Positions 33,899 through 47,180 are shown, numbered from the stretch's first letter. The stretch: DNA of 64,000 nt from Neckera pumila (GCA_963969595.1 OZ018416.1:18802065-18866064), one strand, 5' to 3'. The notes: generated by a model not told the origin, from the letters alone. Numbers and translations are program-made.

Positions 33899-34857
33899 CC
33901 CCTAAAGGACCATTTGTCCCCTCGATGGACAAATTGGATTTGGGCAAGTTTCTATTGTCTCACTTTTTTGGAATATTCTTTTGGGATTTTTTGAGGTTAT
34001 GTATTTTTGCAAGAGCTTTTCAAATATATAAATTTTACTTTAATTGATGCCCAGGAGAAAAAGTTATGGCACAACAAGCAAAATTGGAGTTCGGCGGGCA
34101 GCCCCAAAAAAATCACTAAAAGCCAAAATAGTTTTTTTTCAAATTTTTTTTCCCAAAGATTATATTTTTATCTACATGTGAAGCTTTGTTTCATTCAATT
34201 TGGACTAATACTAAGAAAGTCATGGACAATTTTAGTTTTTCGGGCAATCTAAGCATCTTCTTGAAAAAATAACTTGTAGAATTTGTTTTTCAATGCAATT
34301 TTTAGAATTTCTTAGAGTATTATTAGACAAGGTCAGATTTTCTTGCTAGAAAAATCTTACCGTTGGATTATTGTGATTCCATTCCATCTAAAAGCTATTA
34401 ACAATTTAGTGTTTTCTTCAATCTTGAACCCACCTCTACTTAACAATTTTTTAATGAGTGAAAATTAAGTGCTTTTTATCCTAAATGTTTTTGGGAGATT
34501 CTTGACTCAACTACTTAAGAGAAAGAAGTAGAAAGTTAAAGTTCACAGTGCAAATAATTTGAACTAAAAAGACTCAAAGCCAAAAAATCTAGTCAAGCAA
34601 GGTGCAAAAAAACTTGTTTTCTTCACTTTAAATGCATATATCTTGCAATCTACATGGTCAAAGTTTCTGAAATTTCTTTTACATATTTACATACTAGTCA
34701 AGTTAAGATCTTATGGTTGGATATGGTTCAAATTTTTTTCTCAAAGATTATATTTTTGTCTACATGTGAAGCTTTGTTTCATTCAATTTGGACTACTAAT
34801 GACGTTATGGACAATCTTAGTTTTTTGGGCAATCTAAGCATCTTCTTGAAAAAGTCG
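33899..34857. mobile_element. TTAA-family element, right end lost, internally duplicated
   Basis: Left end CCCCTAAAGGACC with the TTGTCCC...GGACAA foldback. A block of about 128 bases at 34141-34268 recurs at 34730-34857 in place of the normal right end. Confidence 0.6.
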
Positions 34858-34993
34858 GCCCACCAATATTACTGTGGCGAGAAGTCAAAGAGGGGCCCTT
34901 TTCATCAAAAAATCTTGAGTCTCACAGTCTCATTCAACTCACAAATACTCTCACAAATACCAGTTCTTTTGCAAGATAGACTGGAATGATTTA

Positions 34994-35434
34994 AGGTAAA
35001 AGACCCTTTTGCAGTCAGAATTAGGGGTGTGCCCTGATGTCATTGCTAAAATTTTTCAAATTTATTTCCACACACAGATAAGTGTGAGAGACAGTGTAGA
35101 CATTTGAAATTATACTTTTTGGGCCAAATATGAATTACTCTTGAATTTTTGAAGTGACTAACCCATAGAGGTCTGTAGGCTACTTCATGACCAACAAAAT
35201 CTGAATCCAATATGGTCAGCTTCCTATCCAGTGCAGTCACAACATTTTCAAACATGGAAGACCTAAAAAATCAAATTTTACAAAGAATTTTACATTGAAA
35301 AGTTGAAATTACCTATTGAGGTTACTAATTACTCCATAACTACCATGTGTAGCATTGATTGTAGTCTCAAAAACCACAATAGGGTCATTAGGTGTCCATC
35401 ATGGGCCATTTGATTGCAATGGGGTCTTTTACCT
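34994..35434. mobile_element. AGGTA-ended (Stowaway-like) element, 441 bp
   Basis: Inverted ends AGGTAAAAGACCC, TA at 34992-34993 and 35435-35436, single TA in the paralogous site at 17331-17332. Confidence 0.85.
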
Positions 35435-35436
35435 TA

Positions 35437-38223
35437 ATCCCTCAAGGACTGGGGTACATTTCTCGTAGGAATTGTCAAAAATTGTCACTTTTTAACCCTT
35501 AAGTGTCTAAGGCCTTTCAAGTTGCTTGGAATTTGCTCTAAATTGACCAAAATGTCAACATTTTGGTAATTTTTATCATTTTTTGTGAATTGTAAGTTTG
35601 TACAAATTCAAACTAGACATGTTAAAGATCTCATGAAAAAAAAAATGCAGCAATGTTACTTATAGATTGAAAGGTTATGATGTTTAATCATGAGGGTGTT
35701 AAAACTCCAAAAGTCATTTGAAGTCTTTCCATCATCTTTTCACATGTGAAGTTGTTTGAAATTGAGGTCACCAAAAAAATACGAGATTAAGGGGCAAAAC
35801 ATGCATAACCCCAATCAATTTATAGCTTCTCAAAACCTATTCTACAACTTTTCAAAAAGAATTTCTAATGCGACTTTTTCTCCAAGATCTAGTGTATTTA
35901 AGGCTCAATTCTAAAAGCCCTCAATACTAGAAGTTCAAGATTTGCAATAGACACCCTTGCACAAAATCGGAAATAGAAAAATCATAATCATACATTTTCA
36001 AAATTAGATTTTTGATGCTCAAACATAACTTCAAAAAGAATTTTTCAAAAATACATATTATTAAAAATAGTAACTTGTTAAGGTTATATTTAACTTCCAA
36101 CACCAAAATTTTGCTGCCTTGGGCATTTAGAGGTTGAGCATTGATGAAAGTAAATGAAAAAAAAAAGAAAAATTGAATTCAACCGTAAAGAATTGTACTA
36201 AAATATTATCACATGTGGCATTTCACTATTTTAAAAGTAATTTCAAGATTTTCACAAGGATATTTTTTTAGAAGCCTTCACTTGACCATATAGATTGAAA
36301 GATCATAGAATTTGAAGTAAGATGAAGAAGCTATGTTTTGGTCTTGGGTGATTTCAAGAAACACTAAATCACCTATCTATATGATTGCATTCTGAATTTG
36401 GAATGCTATAACTTTTGAATTATGAATTTAATGCTCAAATCAAAAAATATGTTTTTAAATGTCATGATTGTAATTGTTTTCCTTATTTTTCAAAATTTTA
36501 AGAAATCATTTTATATTTAAAAGTCTATTTTGTTAATTTCTCATACTTTGATGTTCAGAGATTTTTTTATACTATTGAGCGTTTTAAATTGATGATGTTC
36601 AGTTGAAATTTCTATGGGATTTTCCTATTATATGCAGAAATATTACTACCAAAGGCATTTGTTTAAAAACATTATTTAATGTCTTCCACATTTGTGCAAA
36701 TTGGCCTTGCTTTCACGCATACTTCTAAATATTAGAGATAGTTTTGACTATATTATTTTGGTCAAATCTTATCACCATAAAGTTCTTTCAAATGGCCAAT
36801 TTTTAGTATCACTCAAATTTATTTTTCCTATTTTTAACACATTAAAACACCAAAGTATGTATTTTCTTTGCTAAAATCTAAGTTGTCTGTTTTATAGTCC
36901 AAAAAGTTTCGGCAATGTAATTTTTGGTTAAAAGCACGCAATTGGATAACAAAATTGTGATAGATGCAAGCAAGTAAAGTAAAGGACTTGCTTCAATGCC
37001 ACTTTCAAAGTTCTAAAAAATTACTCAAAAGAGAAAAGTTTGTATATGACTATATGTGGAAGATACTTGAGCAAAAAATATCAATTTTTTGCACAATGTC
37101 CAAAATACCACCAATCTTATATTTGATTTTATCTTCCCATTTCATTACGAAAAAGGATCATTGCACGAAATACCAATATTGTTTATTTGTTATAATAGAA
37201 GTGCCGGGGCTTTCCTTTGCAATAACTTTTGAAGCATGACTTGTATAAATTTGAAATTTTACTGGAGATAGTTGTCTTGAGAGTGTAATTATATTCCATC
37301 TTTTTTAGAAATATTAAAAAATATTTTTTATTATTAAGAATCATTTTGAATAGCTCATTGTGTTTCTAGATTTTGATGTTTTTTGTACTATGGAATACTC
37401 AAAATTAATGTACTAGAGACAAAATATTAGTGGTCTATAGTCTCAGGACAGATAAGCATATTCTTACCAAGGGGCTTTTGAAAGTATATTAATTGATATA
37501 CTCCACGTTTGTGCAAATAGGGTTCCCAAACGTGCACACTTTTGAATATTAAAGATGATTTCAAGATCATTTATTTGGTGAAATCTCTCACTATGAAGTC
37601 CTCCCAAATGTCCGATTTTTAATTTCTTTGTAAATTATTGTTTTAAATTATTTTTCTTTTACAAATTCAAATGTTGACGTATTTATTTTTTTATGATTTT
37701 GTAGTTTTCTAGCTTTCCTATTTAGAGAATTTTTTTTTGCTTTTCCTTTATAAGATATTTTTTTCTTATAGATCTATAAACTAGATCTATTTTTAGTATT
37801 TTATATAAATTATATTTCTAATTTCATAGAATTCTTGAATAAAAGACTAAAGACTACCAAGGTGGAACAAAATTGGCAAGTCATTCGTGCAATCATCCAA
37901 TAGAAAAGTTTTCTAAAATGGATTTCAAATGTCAACATTTGCACACAAGTATTTTTCCAAATCTTTACAATTTAATTGAAACAAATATTACTTATATTCA
38001 AATTCCATGTTCTTTGAGTCTTATAAAAGAAAAACTTTCACTTTCAAATACTCAAATTCTTTTTACATCCTACCACCCCATGTGTATATATAGAGTTGTC
38101 TTTTTACTTGAGAACCTAAAATATGTTATTGAGGGCAAATGGTTGTAATGCATTACTCATTGGATTTTTTGCCAACATCTTTTTCTACAAAATATTTGTT
38201 GATTTCTATGTGTGATCCTAAAA
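35437..38223. repeat. AT-rich spacer unit upstream of GLP-D
   Basis: No gene. Collinear with 17333-20150 and with the spacer between GLP-B and GLP-C. Confidence 0.65.
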
Positions 38224-38227
38224 TTAA

Positions 38228-39152
38228 CCCCTAAAGGACCATTGTCCCTTTGGGGGACAAATGGGACTTTGGCAGGCACCTACGGGCTAAATTTTTGTCG
38301 TGATTTTTTGAAACTTTTCTTGAAGATAGGAAATCTGCTAAGCTTTGTGGGAATATAATTTTTTTTTTCAATCAGTGCCCGGGAAAACAAATTACGCCCA
38401 AATAAGCTCAAAATAGGGGACGTCGGGCAGCCAAAAAAATTTTGCAATTTATTTTTTTAATTTATTTTAATTTTTCTTTCTGATAGATTATATTTTTTTC
38501 TATCTGGGAAGCTTTGATTCATTTCATTTGGATTTGTTATGAGAAAGGTATGGACAATCTTGTTTTTCGGGCACTTAGAGCATCTTCCTGAAAAAAAAAT
38601 AACTTGTAGGATTCATTTCTAAATGCAATTTTTACAATTTTTCAAAAACAAAGTTCCATAAGGTCTAGTTTTTTTGCTAGAACAATCTCACCATTGGAAT
38701 TAGTGTTTTCTAATTCCATATAAAGATATTAATATTTTAGACTTTCCTTCTATCTTGTACCTACTTCTACTTAATAATTTTTTTAATAATGAAAATTAAG
38801 TTCTTTTGGATTTCTTTTTTTCTTTTAGACTCTTAACTCAATTCTCCACTATAAAGATTAAAAGCTCAAAACTCTATAGTGCAAAAAATTAAAGTTAAAA
38901 ATGTTCACAGTCGTAAAATCTAGTCCCACAATGTGCTGAGAAATTTGTTTTTTTCACTTTAAACGCAGATATCTTGCAATCTGTGCGGTCAAAAATTTTG
39001 AAATTTTTTCCACACATTTTCATACTAGTTAGGTATAAGATCATATGGTTAGATGTGGAGAAAAAAACAATTTTCAATTTTTTTACTCTTTGCTATAGAA
39101 ATGGCAATTTTGAGTGTTTTTTGGCAGAGAAAAGGCCTTGGTCCTTTAGAAA
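38228..39152. mobile_element. TTAA-family element
   Basis: TTAA at 38224-38227, left end CCCCTAAAGGACC with the TTGTCCC...GGGGGACAA foldback. The right end CCTTTAGAAATT is worn. About 925 bp. Confidence 0.75.
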
Positions 39153-39287
39153 TTCACAAAAGAAAATGGAACATATCATAACGTATTGCCACTATCCTGG
39201 TACCCAAGCTTACATTAATTATGTGGGATGAATTTCGTAGATGAGGAGTCCAGATAAGAAAAGATAGCCTCTTTGAAGACTAAAGTA

Positions 39288-39581
39288 GGCGGCTCTTAAA
39301 AGCGATCTTTTAAGAGTTGATTGCATTTAGGAGGAAGCTAAACTCCTTGAAACAATTTCCAAAAAAAATTTGTGGGAAGAATAACGGAATTGATATCTAA
39401 TCCAAGTCGTTTCATATTTTTTGAACCTTTGTGGAATTAGTTACAATTTTCTGAAGTTGAAATGTAGTGGTCACTAAAAACAACCCCCTCTTGAAGTGTA
39501 CAGTACTAGTACATTAAAGAAAGCAAAATGTACCTCCCTGTTGGAAGTCACTTTTAGAGTCTGATCAGTTTAAGAGCCGCC
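39288..39581. mobile_element. Inverted-repeat MITE with TA flanks
   Basis: Inverted ends GGCGGCTCTTAAA, TA on both sides (39286-39287 and 39582-39583). 294 bp, non-coding. No empty site identified. Confidence 0.65.
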
Positions 39582-39582
39582 T

Positions 39583-40639
39583 AACTTACTGAATGTTATG
39601 GAGAGAGAGAGCAAGTCTTGAAATTTGTGCCATGCCATGCCTAGATTTTCAACAGGTACACTTAATTGTTATTAACTTGGCTTCAAATATTGTTGTTGAA
39701 ATCCAGCACTTCTGGACCTTGCCATCTTCGGTGAGATTCAATCTTTACCAACACTTACGAAAACAGAGTTCCAAAATATTCCCTCCATCCCAAAATAAGT
39801 GTCCATCTTTTCAAAAATAGATGTCCAAAAATGATTGTCCACTACTTCAAATTTAATTATATGAAGATGCAATTCATGAAATAGTCACTATCATGTCACA
39901 ATAAGAGTTTCAGTTTGATGAAGACACAATGCATGAAATAGAGTCAATGTCAATTCCATAAAGACACAATCCATGAAATATCAGTTTTAATTATACAAGT
40001 TGTTTACAACAAGCTGCTCACAATCTGCTCAAGAAAAATCTAACCGTAAAGTATCTTCACAAAATCTTCACATGGTACAAAGACAAGATGGAAAACAATG
40101 TGTTGCTATGCTTAGTATTCAATTTTGGTGGGAAATTGTAAGCTAGCGGGTGATTTGTCATGTAAACTTGCAGCCTCAAAATGTTTCATCTACAAAATGG
40201 TGTAAGTAGTTCATGCTTTAAACTTGATATTGCCGTTTTGCAAACCATTGGATAAATCAAGAATTAATCTACAAGTCTGCATTCATTACTTTACCAAATT
40301 CTCAAATTTTGCTTAATCTTGAGAAAAGTTTGTCATGGGACAATCATTTCGGGACGGAGGGGGTATTAGAAGTAATAAAAAGACAAATATCTTGAAATTA
40401 CTCAAGAAGTGTTTCATTATTTGGTTTCACAATATGGAAAAATTTGTTAAATTGACAATATTCCATACACCATTTTTTCATTCATTTCCTTCTTTCAACA
40501 TAAGTTTTGTTAAATTGGTATATTTCACAAACTTGGCACCTTTTATATATAGACCATACGTTCTTAAATTTATACCAATCTTAAACTCTAGAGCTTAGTA
40601 CAAATGAATTTTTGGCACCCTAAATTGTGTCAATTCAAA
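39583..40639. other. AT-rich stretch, no gene recognised
   Basis: Holds another copy of the repeat seen near 1860-2000 and 21590-21670 (39600-39720) and, at the end, spacer-unit sequence related to 24310-24505. Confidence 0.5.
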
Positions 40640-41538
40640 CCCCTAAAGGACCAACATGTGGTTTAGAGGCCCAGAACAGCTTCAAAATAATCGTCTCTAA
40701 AGCAAGGTTGAAACCTTTGTCAATATTTATATTTTAACAAATCCAACTATATGATACTTTGATCAACTTATTTACATACTTTATTTCAAAATTTTAGAAT
40801 GAATATCTCCACTAATTACAAATTCAATATATCTAAACATCAAAATGTAAGCTTTTCTAGCCTTTCTAAAAGGTGAAGTTTCGTATTTCAACATTTTTAG
40901 GAAAAACCAAGTATCTTCTATTTTTTTTTGCATTTTAGTCAATATGTTGGAAAGTGGGCTGAAAACAGATGTAAAACATTTTAACCAACAATACTTTTAT
41001 ATTCATCTTCAAAAATTTGTAAAATAGAAGGTAGTACAAAATGAAAGAAAAAATTGATCTGCTAATAAGTTTTACAAGAAATTAATAATTCTTAATCCTA
41101 ATGGTGTGAACGTTCTAGTAAACAATTAGTATTCTTTATTTTTATTTTTAAAGTTTAAAAATTGAAAGCAAAGATGATTTTACGTGTTTTTTTTACCTTC
41201 ATTGCCTACAAAATAAAACTCACAACTTTTACTCTATTATTTGGAATTGAATGGTTCAAATGTTTTTGAACAGGTATCAATCTATGCAATTCTCCAAAAA
41301 ATAATTAACATATTTTTAAAATTTGTTTTTTGTTTCCCTTGGTTTGAAATTGAAATCAAAAACCCTTCTAAGTTTTGCAATACTTATTGGAATGACATAA
41401 AACCAAGCCTCACTTGTAGATTATGATGAGTAGTATCCATTCTAAATAATTTATTCAAAAATTCCAAATTACGAAGTCAATAGAGGTTGCTCAAGTTCTC
41501 AAAAAGCCCAAAGTGGACTCCTTGGTCTTCATTAGGGA
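40640..41538. mobile_element. TTAA-family element, divergent interior
   Basis: Left end CCCCTAAAGGACCAACATG, right end CATTAGGGA before TTAA. The interior matches 24508-25690. The flanks match the empty TTAA at 48872. Confidence 0.65.
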
Positions 41539-41784
41539 TTAATGAAATTGTCCATTTTCACCCTTCCCTTTTTGTGCTATTTTAGTGGAATACCATCATT
41601 TTAAAAAAAATTGATTCAATGCAATTAAATATTTTATTATTTGCACAATCAACTTCAATTTCATTAAATTGGCAATATTCAATTACTTTGACTACACTGC
41701 CTTGGAAACCAAATCTATATTCCTCTACTTGTTTATGGCCTAAAATTGGACAACTATAAAGATTTAGACATCTGTGAAGATACG

Positions 41785-42031
41785 CATTAGATGACATTTG
41801 AGGGCATTGGAGGGCTGCGTCAGGCTCGTTCCCAAATCTGGCCCAATTCTGCAAACACTCGATAGGGTTGTCAGATTTTTTTTTTTCAAATATCATTTTA
41901 ATTAGTTAATTTTTTTTGAAAATGAAGTGGCATTGTCTTAGCCACATCAACCAACAATTATCTTGCATTCCTGCAGTCTAAAAATGCAGGATAACTTGCG
42001 ATCTTCTAGAGGCCTCAAATGTCATCTAATG
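41785..42031. mobile_element. CATTAG-family short variant
   Basis: Perfect inverted ends CATTAGATGACATTTGAGG and complement, 247 bp. The paralogous flank near 28335 (GATACG followed by TCTCACATTTTTTGG) lacks it. Confidence 0.8.
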
Positions 42032-42586
42032 TTTGAATGTCTTGTATTTTTGGGCTTTTATAACATCGCCAATTGACAATAAGGTAGAACCACCTACACT
42101 CGATCACTGAAGCAATTTCAGAACAAATGAGAAGGAGTGTAAAGTAGTGGAAATTTTTCTCATGTAGAGAGATAAGAAATATTGGGACTATAAAATTTTT
42201 GGTAATTTTATTGCTAAAATTGAAATTTCTATAAATTTTGGAAGCCAAAAAGTGTTCTGAATTAATAGCCAATGTCCAAAGTCTTCTTATTCTGATCATA
42301 AAAGGACTAAGGTAACTGACCCATTTCCAATCATTTAAGCAATTGTTTAGATGTGGAGTGCAAGTTTGTTCAGATGGGAATTTTTCTCGTATGCGGAAAC
42401 AAAGTCTAGAAGGATTCTCATACGTTTCCAAATTTTCTTTATGCAAAACATAATTACTATGAATTTTTTAGTGGAAGATTCTCTTTGACTTATTTTTTAT
42501 CTATAGATTGTTGAATTACCAACCATAGACTGATGTAAGTGATAATTGTAGCATTCAATGTACAAGTTGTGATCATTCTATGTTTC

Positions 42587-42927
42587 CAATAGAAAAAAAC
42601 TCAGCCCTCTGAAGGTCCTCTCCATGACCTCCTTTCGTACCTTGAAATTTAGTTTTAAGGGTCTGAAAATTTATTTTTTTCCCTATTTCCGTGCAGCTGA
42701 AACTGCAGTGACAGAGGCGCAGGAACCTTGATTTACAAATAAAAATTAACTTGTAAATAAATAAATAAATAAAAATAAAGTAATTACAAAATTTGATTGC
42801 TTCGGCGAGCAGTTATACACTCTGACTGCTCACCGGGGGTACTTTTCCAGCTTGACAAGCTAAGCTTGAAATAGCTTGGCATGTTAATCTAGAGAGGCCC
42901 TCCGGAAGGCTGATTTTTTCTCTAATG
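42587..42927. mobile_element. CATTAG-family element
   Basis: Right end CTGATTTTTTCTCTAATG, worn left end CAATAGAAAAAAACTCAGCC. Contains the GCTGAAACTGCAG and GACTGCTCACCG family blocks. Confidence 0.7.
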
Positions 42928-43229
42928 CAATGTACACCTCTTGGACATTATGTCTTGCTCTGCGTGAGCTGTTGAAAATGCAACAGACTTATGGTTGGGA
43001 ATACAAGAGCCTATACCATCAAAATGGGGGGGTTATCAGAAACAGGTTGGCTACCTTACTTTGCCATTTAGTACTTCCTACTTCTTTTTTACTACTTCCT
43101 ATGACTTCAGAACATGTATGATGACCTCATTAGTCCCAACTTTGAAAATGTTGGAGAGAAAACACGCATTCTAAGGCATTCCAAGTTTTGATTGAAAGTT
43201 GTTTTCAGCCTTGATTGGAAATAGCGGTA

Positions 43230-43955
43230 AGGTAGAGCCACCCATTACCAACCTATAGGTGCAATATTTTTGACCAAGCTTAGAATGTTTTGTTTTTTTT
43301 CTATTCAAGATTAGAACTAATAAATACATGACACATGTCCCAAGTTGTGAGAAAGAAAGTAGGAATTATGATTAGGAAAAAAATTCTTGAATGCCCGGAA
43401 TTGGATGAGTCTAGACATTAGAGAAAATTTCAGGCCTTTGGAAGGCTGCTCCACAGTCCTCCGAGGTACCCTGAAATTTATTTATTTTTTGCTCAAAAAT
43501 TCGTTTTCCCCCTAATTCCGCCCAGCTGAAATTGCAGCGGCAATGGCTTGGAACCCAAAATTCCAAATAAAAAATTATTAAAAAAAAAAAAATTAATCTT
43601 AAAAAAAAAAAAAAATTCTATGAAACTTGATTGCTCCGGTGAGTAGTCAGAGACTTTGATTGCTCACCAAGAGCACTTATCAAAGTTGACAGGCTATGCA
43701 TAAAATAGCATGGCATGTCAACTTTGAACTGCCCTCTAAAGGGTTGAAATTTTTGCTAATGCGTTGGCCATGGATCTGGAGCACTTTTTGCTTTTCAAAA
43801 TTCATAGTAATTTCAGTTCAAGCAATAAAACTACCAAATTTTTTTGCAATCCTTGTCATTTCTATTGAAGTACCTTTGAAAAACACATGTTTTGCCTTCA
43901 CTACTCCAGATCATGTTGAAATTCCTTATTTGGTCGGTTATGAGTGGCTCTACCT
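43230..43955. mobile_element. AGGTA-ended element with a nested CATTAG element
   Basis: Inverted ends AGGTAGAGCCAC and complement, TA at 43228-43229 and 43956-43957. Without the nested 43416-43761 it is about 380 bp. A related left end (AGGTAGAACCACC) lies at about 42084. Confidence 0.65.
43416..43761. mobile_element. CATTAG-family element, nested
   Basis: Ends CATTAGAGAAAATTTCAGGC and GAAATTTTTGCTAATG, with all the family blocks and the TTGACAGGCTATG foldback. Confidence 0.8.
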
Positions 43956-43959
43956 TACC

Positions 43960-45826
43960 CATTACAAAAAATTTCAGCCCATTTCAGGGCCATTGGAAGT
44001 TGACATGCCATGCTATTGTTTGCATGGCCTGTCAACTTCCAAACTGCTCTTGGTGAGCAGTCAGAGTCTTTGACTACTCGCCGGAGCAATCAATTTCAGT
44101 AGAATTTTTATTTTATTTTATTTAATTTTTAATTTTTAATTTTTGAAACTGATTTCCTAGCAATATTGCTAGGCTCTTCAAAAATTCCAATGCTATTTTC
44201 CAAAATAACTTAATACATTCATACTTCAAGTAAGTGTAGTTTGGAAATTTTTCGTTGATATAGATTTTTTCATAAAAGGATTACCTTTTTTCAAATTAGT
44301 TATGAATATACCTTGTATATTAGTAAGCCAACTGCTTCAATTATGTCACAATTACTGAGACCTTCTAAGCAGCTGATACACCTACTAAGCTTGCGGTTTA
44401 AAAGCCCCAGTTGGTTATCCCTAACAAGGTATGTAATTAGAAAATTCTGATTTGACAATGATTCTGGGCTTAGTGCCTTAACTTAGCACAATAATGGATC
44501 ACTGTTGGTGGCTAACCAATGACAGGTGACAACTGGTCACAACTGTATAGCCCATGCACAGGCGGGCTCGTCACAAGCTTGTTTTGTTTGCATTTTACGA
44601 ACACTCAAGCAGACACTCAAGTTTGGGCGGATGTGTGAGATCAAAATAGTACTACTTTAGTAAGGAATCTACAGTTTGTGCTTGCCAAAATGGTGCTCGG
44701 TTTTCAAAATAGCGGCCAACAGGTGGTGTATGAGTTTGTTTTAAATTTTCTTTTTTACAACTCATTTTGTGTTTTGAGCATGTTTTGTATTTCTCTCCGT
44801 TGTAGAACGATGACAAGTTCGTGGTATTCTGAAGACACCTCATGTACGTTGTGTGGCATTCTAACAAATTGCTGTGTGACATGGGCACAGGTGAGGGTTA
44901 CCACCCCTGGAGGAATTTTTCAAAAAACTCCAAATTACTGTTTTGACGATTGAAGAACCTGGTTATCTGTAAATTGTTGTGCTGGGGCATATCCCAGTCT
45001 CTTTTTAGAATTAGTTTTTGCTTGAGGTTAATGGTAGAAGTTTGGTGATTACAGTTGCAAGTTATGTGATTCCAAGTTGAGTTTCATAGACAACAATTGG
45101 GTACACCACCGGTACTTATGGCAACCACAGCTAGTTTTACTTGCTCACAAAAATGACCTGATCTTCCTGAAGTGGATCGCTCATATGTTTTACTTCTTTG
45201 GTCGAACTAAGTAGTCTACTTGTTGGCTCCGACTAAGCTCAGTACTATTACACTGATCCTTACTATGACCTCTGGTCAGCCTAGATTCGAACTGATGAGG
45301 CTAAACAGGGGAGTTTTTATGATTTGAAAAGTATGTCAGTATACAATTCGTTAGCTTTAGCTAATGGTTAGATCAGCATGATCAACTTTGCTTATGAACC
45401 AGATTGGTGAGTTATTCATCAGACTGCATACATCAGAATGTTAACAAATTGCTAGTCGATTAGATAGCTGGTATATACTCTTACTATATATACTCTTACT
45501 GTACATCGATACAAGTACTAGTGTTACACTAATCTCTGAGAAAGTGAAAAGTCTTGAATAAACTTTGAGTTTGATCACCAGAACTAAGTAAACATTTCGA
45601 CAGGGAGATAGAATCTACCCTGATATTATCTGAAAAATTTCGAAAAAACTTTTTTTTTTTTAATAAATTTTTATTCGGAATTTTAAATTCCTGCGCCACT
45701 GTTGCTGCAGTTTCAGCAGGGCAGAAATAGGGGAAAAACAAGTTTTTTTGCAAAACAAAAGCAAATTTCAGGTTACCTCGGAGGGTTGTAAGGCAGCCCT
45801 CTGGAGATCTGAAATTTCCTCTAATG
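43960..45826. mobile_element. Possible long CATTAG element, or one split by an insertion
   Basis: 43960-44140 is a typical left half (CATTACAAAAAATTTCAGCC and the TTGACATGCCATG foldback). 45645-45826 is a typical right half ending CTCTAATG. The 1.5 kb between has no recognised gene, but 44640-44930 resembles 63290-63540, which also lies downstream of a lone left half. Confidence 0.4.
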
Positions 45827-46076
45827 CCTACATGTTAACCTGCGCCTCAAGCTCTAACTTCAGGCTGCCGGGTTTTGAAACGTTAGAATCGATTATTCTT
45901 GCAATGAAATTCCGTTTCATTTGTGTCAAAAACACCAAAAAACAAAAAAACCCGTTAGAATCTTCGTGGCGGCACGTAGCGGAGCGGCATTGCAGCTCAA
46001 ACACGAAGGAATGTTCTCCTTCTGCGAGCAGTGCGTCCATCACCCTGTGCGTAGATGCTGACAAACGTCCTTCGCT
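45827..46076. repeat. 250-base duplicated block, copy 2
   Basis: Nearly identical to 30688-30937 and, like it, directly follows the right end of a CATTAG element. Similarity stops sharply at 46076. Confidence 0.85.
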
Positions 46077-47180
46077 TAGTGGTTTTTAGTGCTATTAAGT
46101 ACCCATTTTGAAGACTTACATTATCACATTTGGTAGGCTAGCTTTTCTAATAGAAATACACCTTTTTAAGAGAGGGACTTCCAAAAACATGTTCCAAGTG
46201 TGTTTTACTTTGGCATAAAGTGTGCTATATTTAGGTTGAATTTGGGTTGAATTAAAAATGATTTTTTAGTTCAAGCTTTGATCTTCTTTCTTTGCTCTTA
46301 GTTGGTAACAAAGACCATTTTTTAAATAACTTTTTTCTAAGTGCATTTTCTAATTTTTAAAATAAAAATAAAGAAGTCTCATTTTCTAGTGTAATTTGTA
46401 ACTTGAGGCTCAAAATAATATTTCAGGATACACAAAAAGACTCAATAGTATTGGTGGAGGCCCATAGTGCTTCCAATCTATCAATGTGAACTATTTTTTA
46501 TATTGAATTAAGTATTGCCATCTATCTTTGCCATCCAATGATGAACATTACAAGTTGTCAAAATAGTAGATTTGAAATCTAATAAACTCATTCGTTTTTT
46601 ATGTTCCATGCCCCCAATAGTATTGAAGGTGACTCATAGTAAAAAGTACTAAAAGACTAAAAATAAAAAACGCAACAAATTGTACAAAAGTTTCATGCAA
46701 TCACCCAGGAAAATTTGTATAGGACTATATGTGGAAGATACTTGAGCAAAAAATACCCATTCTTTGCATAATGTCTACAACATCGCCATTCTTATATCTG
46801 ATTTCACCTTCCCATTTCATTATGGAATAGGGTCATTGCAAAAAACACTAGTATGATTTATTTGTCACAATAGAAGTGCCGGAGCTTTCCTTTGCAATAA
46901 CTTTTAAAGCATGATTTGTATGAATTTGAAATTTTAATGAAATGGTTGTCGTGAGTATAACCATATTACATATATTTTACATACTAAAAAATATTATCTT
47001 TGAGAGTCATTTTAATTAATTTCTCATGTTTCTGCTTTTGTAGTTTTTTAGTACTATGGAGTATTCAAAATTATTTCTCTAGAGACGAAATTTTGGTGGT
47101 CTATTTCCACAATATATTTTTACCAAGAGGCATCTAAAAATACATTATTTTATGTCTTCTACGTTCATGCAAGTAGGGTT
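46077..47180. repeat. AT-rich stretch, spacer unit from about 46690
   Basis: No gene. The first 600 bases are unassigned; from about 46690 it follows 18720-19260 and 36980-37520. Confidence 0.55.

Noticed and set aside
42084..43056. AGGTA-ended element spanning the CATTAG element at 42587
   Set aside because: The left end AGGTAGAACCACC is clear, but the proposed right end GGTTGGCTACCT matches poorly and the right flank does not fit the expected empty site.
44640..45540. Possible solo LTR of a Copia element, also near 63290-63940
   Set aside because: No clear TG...CA ends, target duplication, primer-binding site or coding remnant could be seen.
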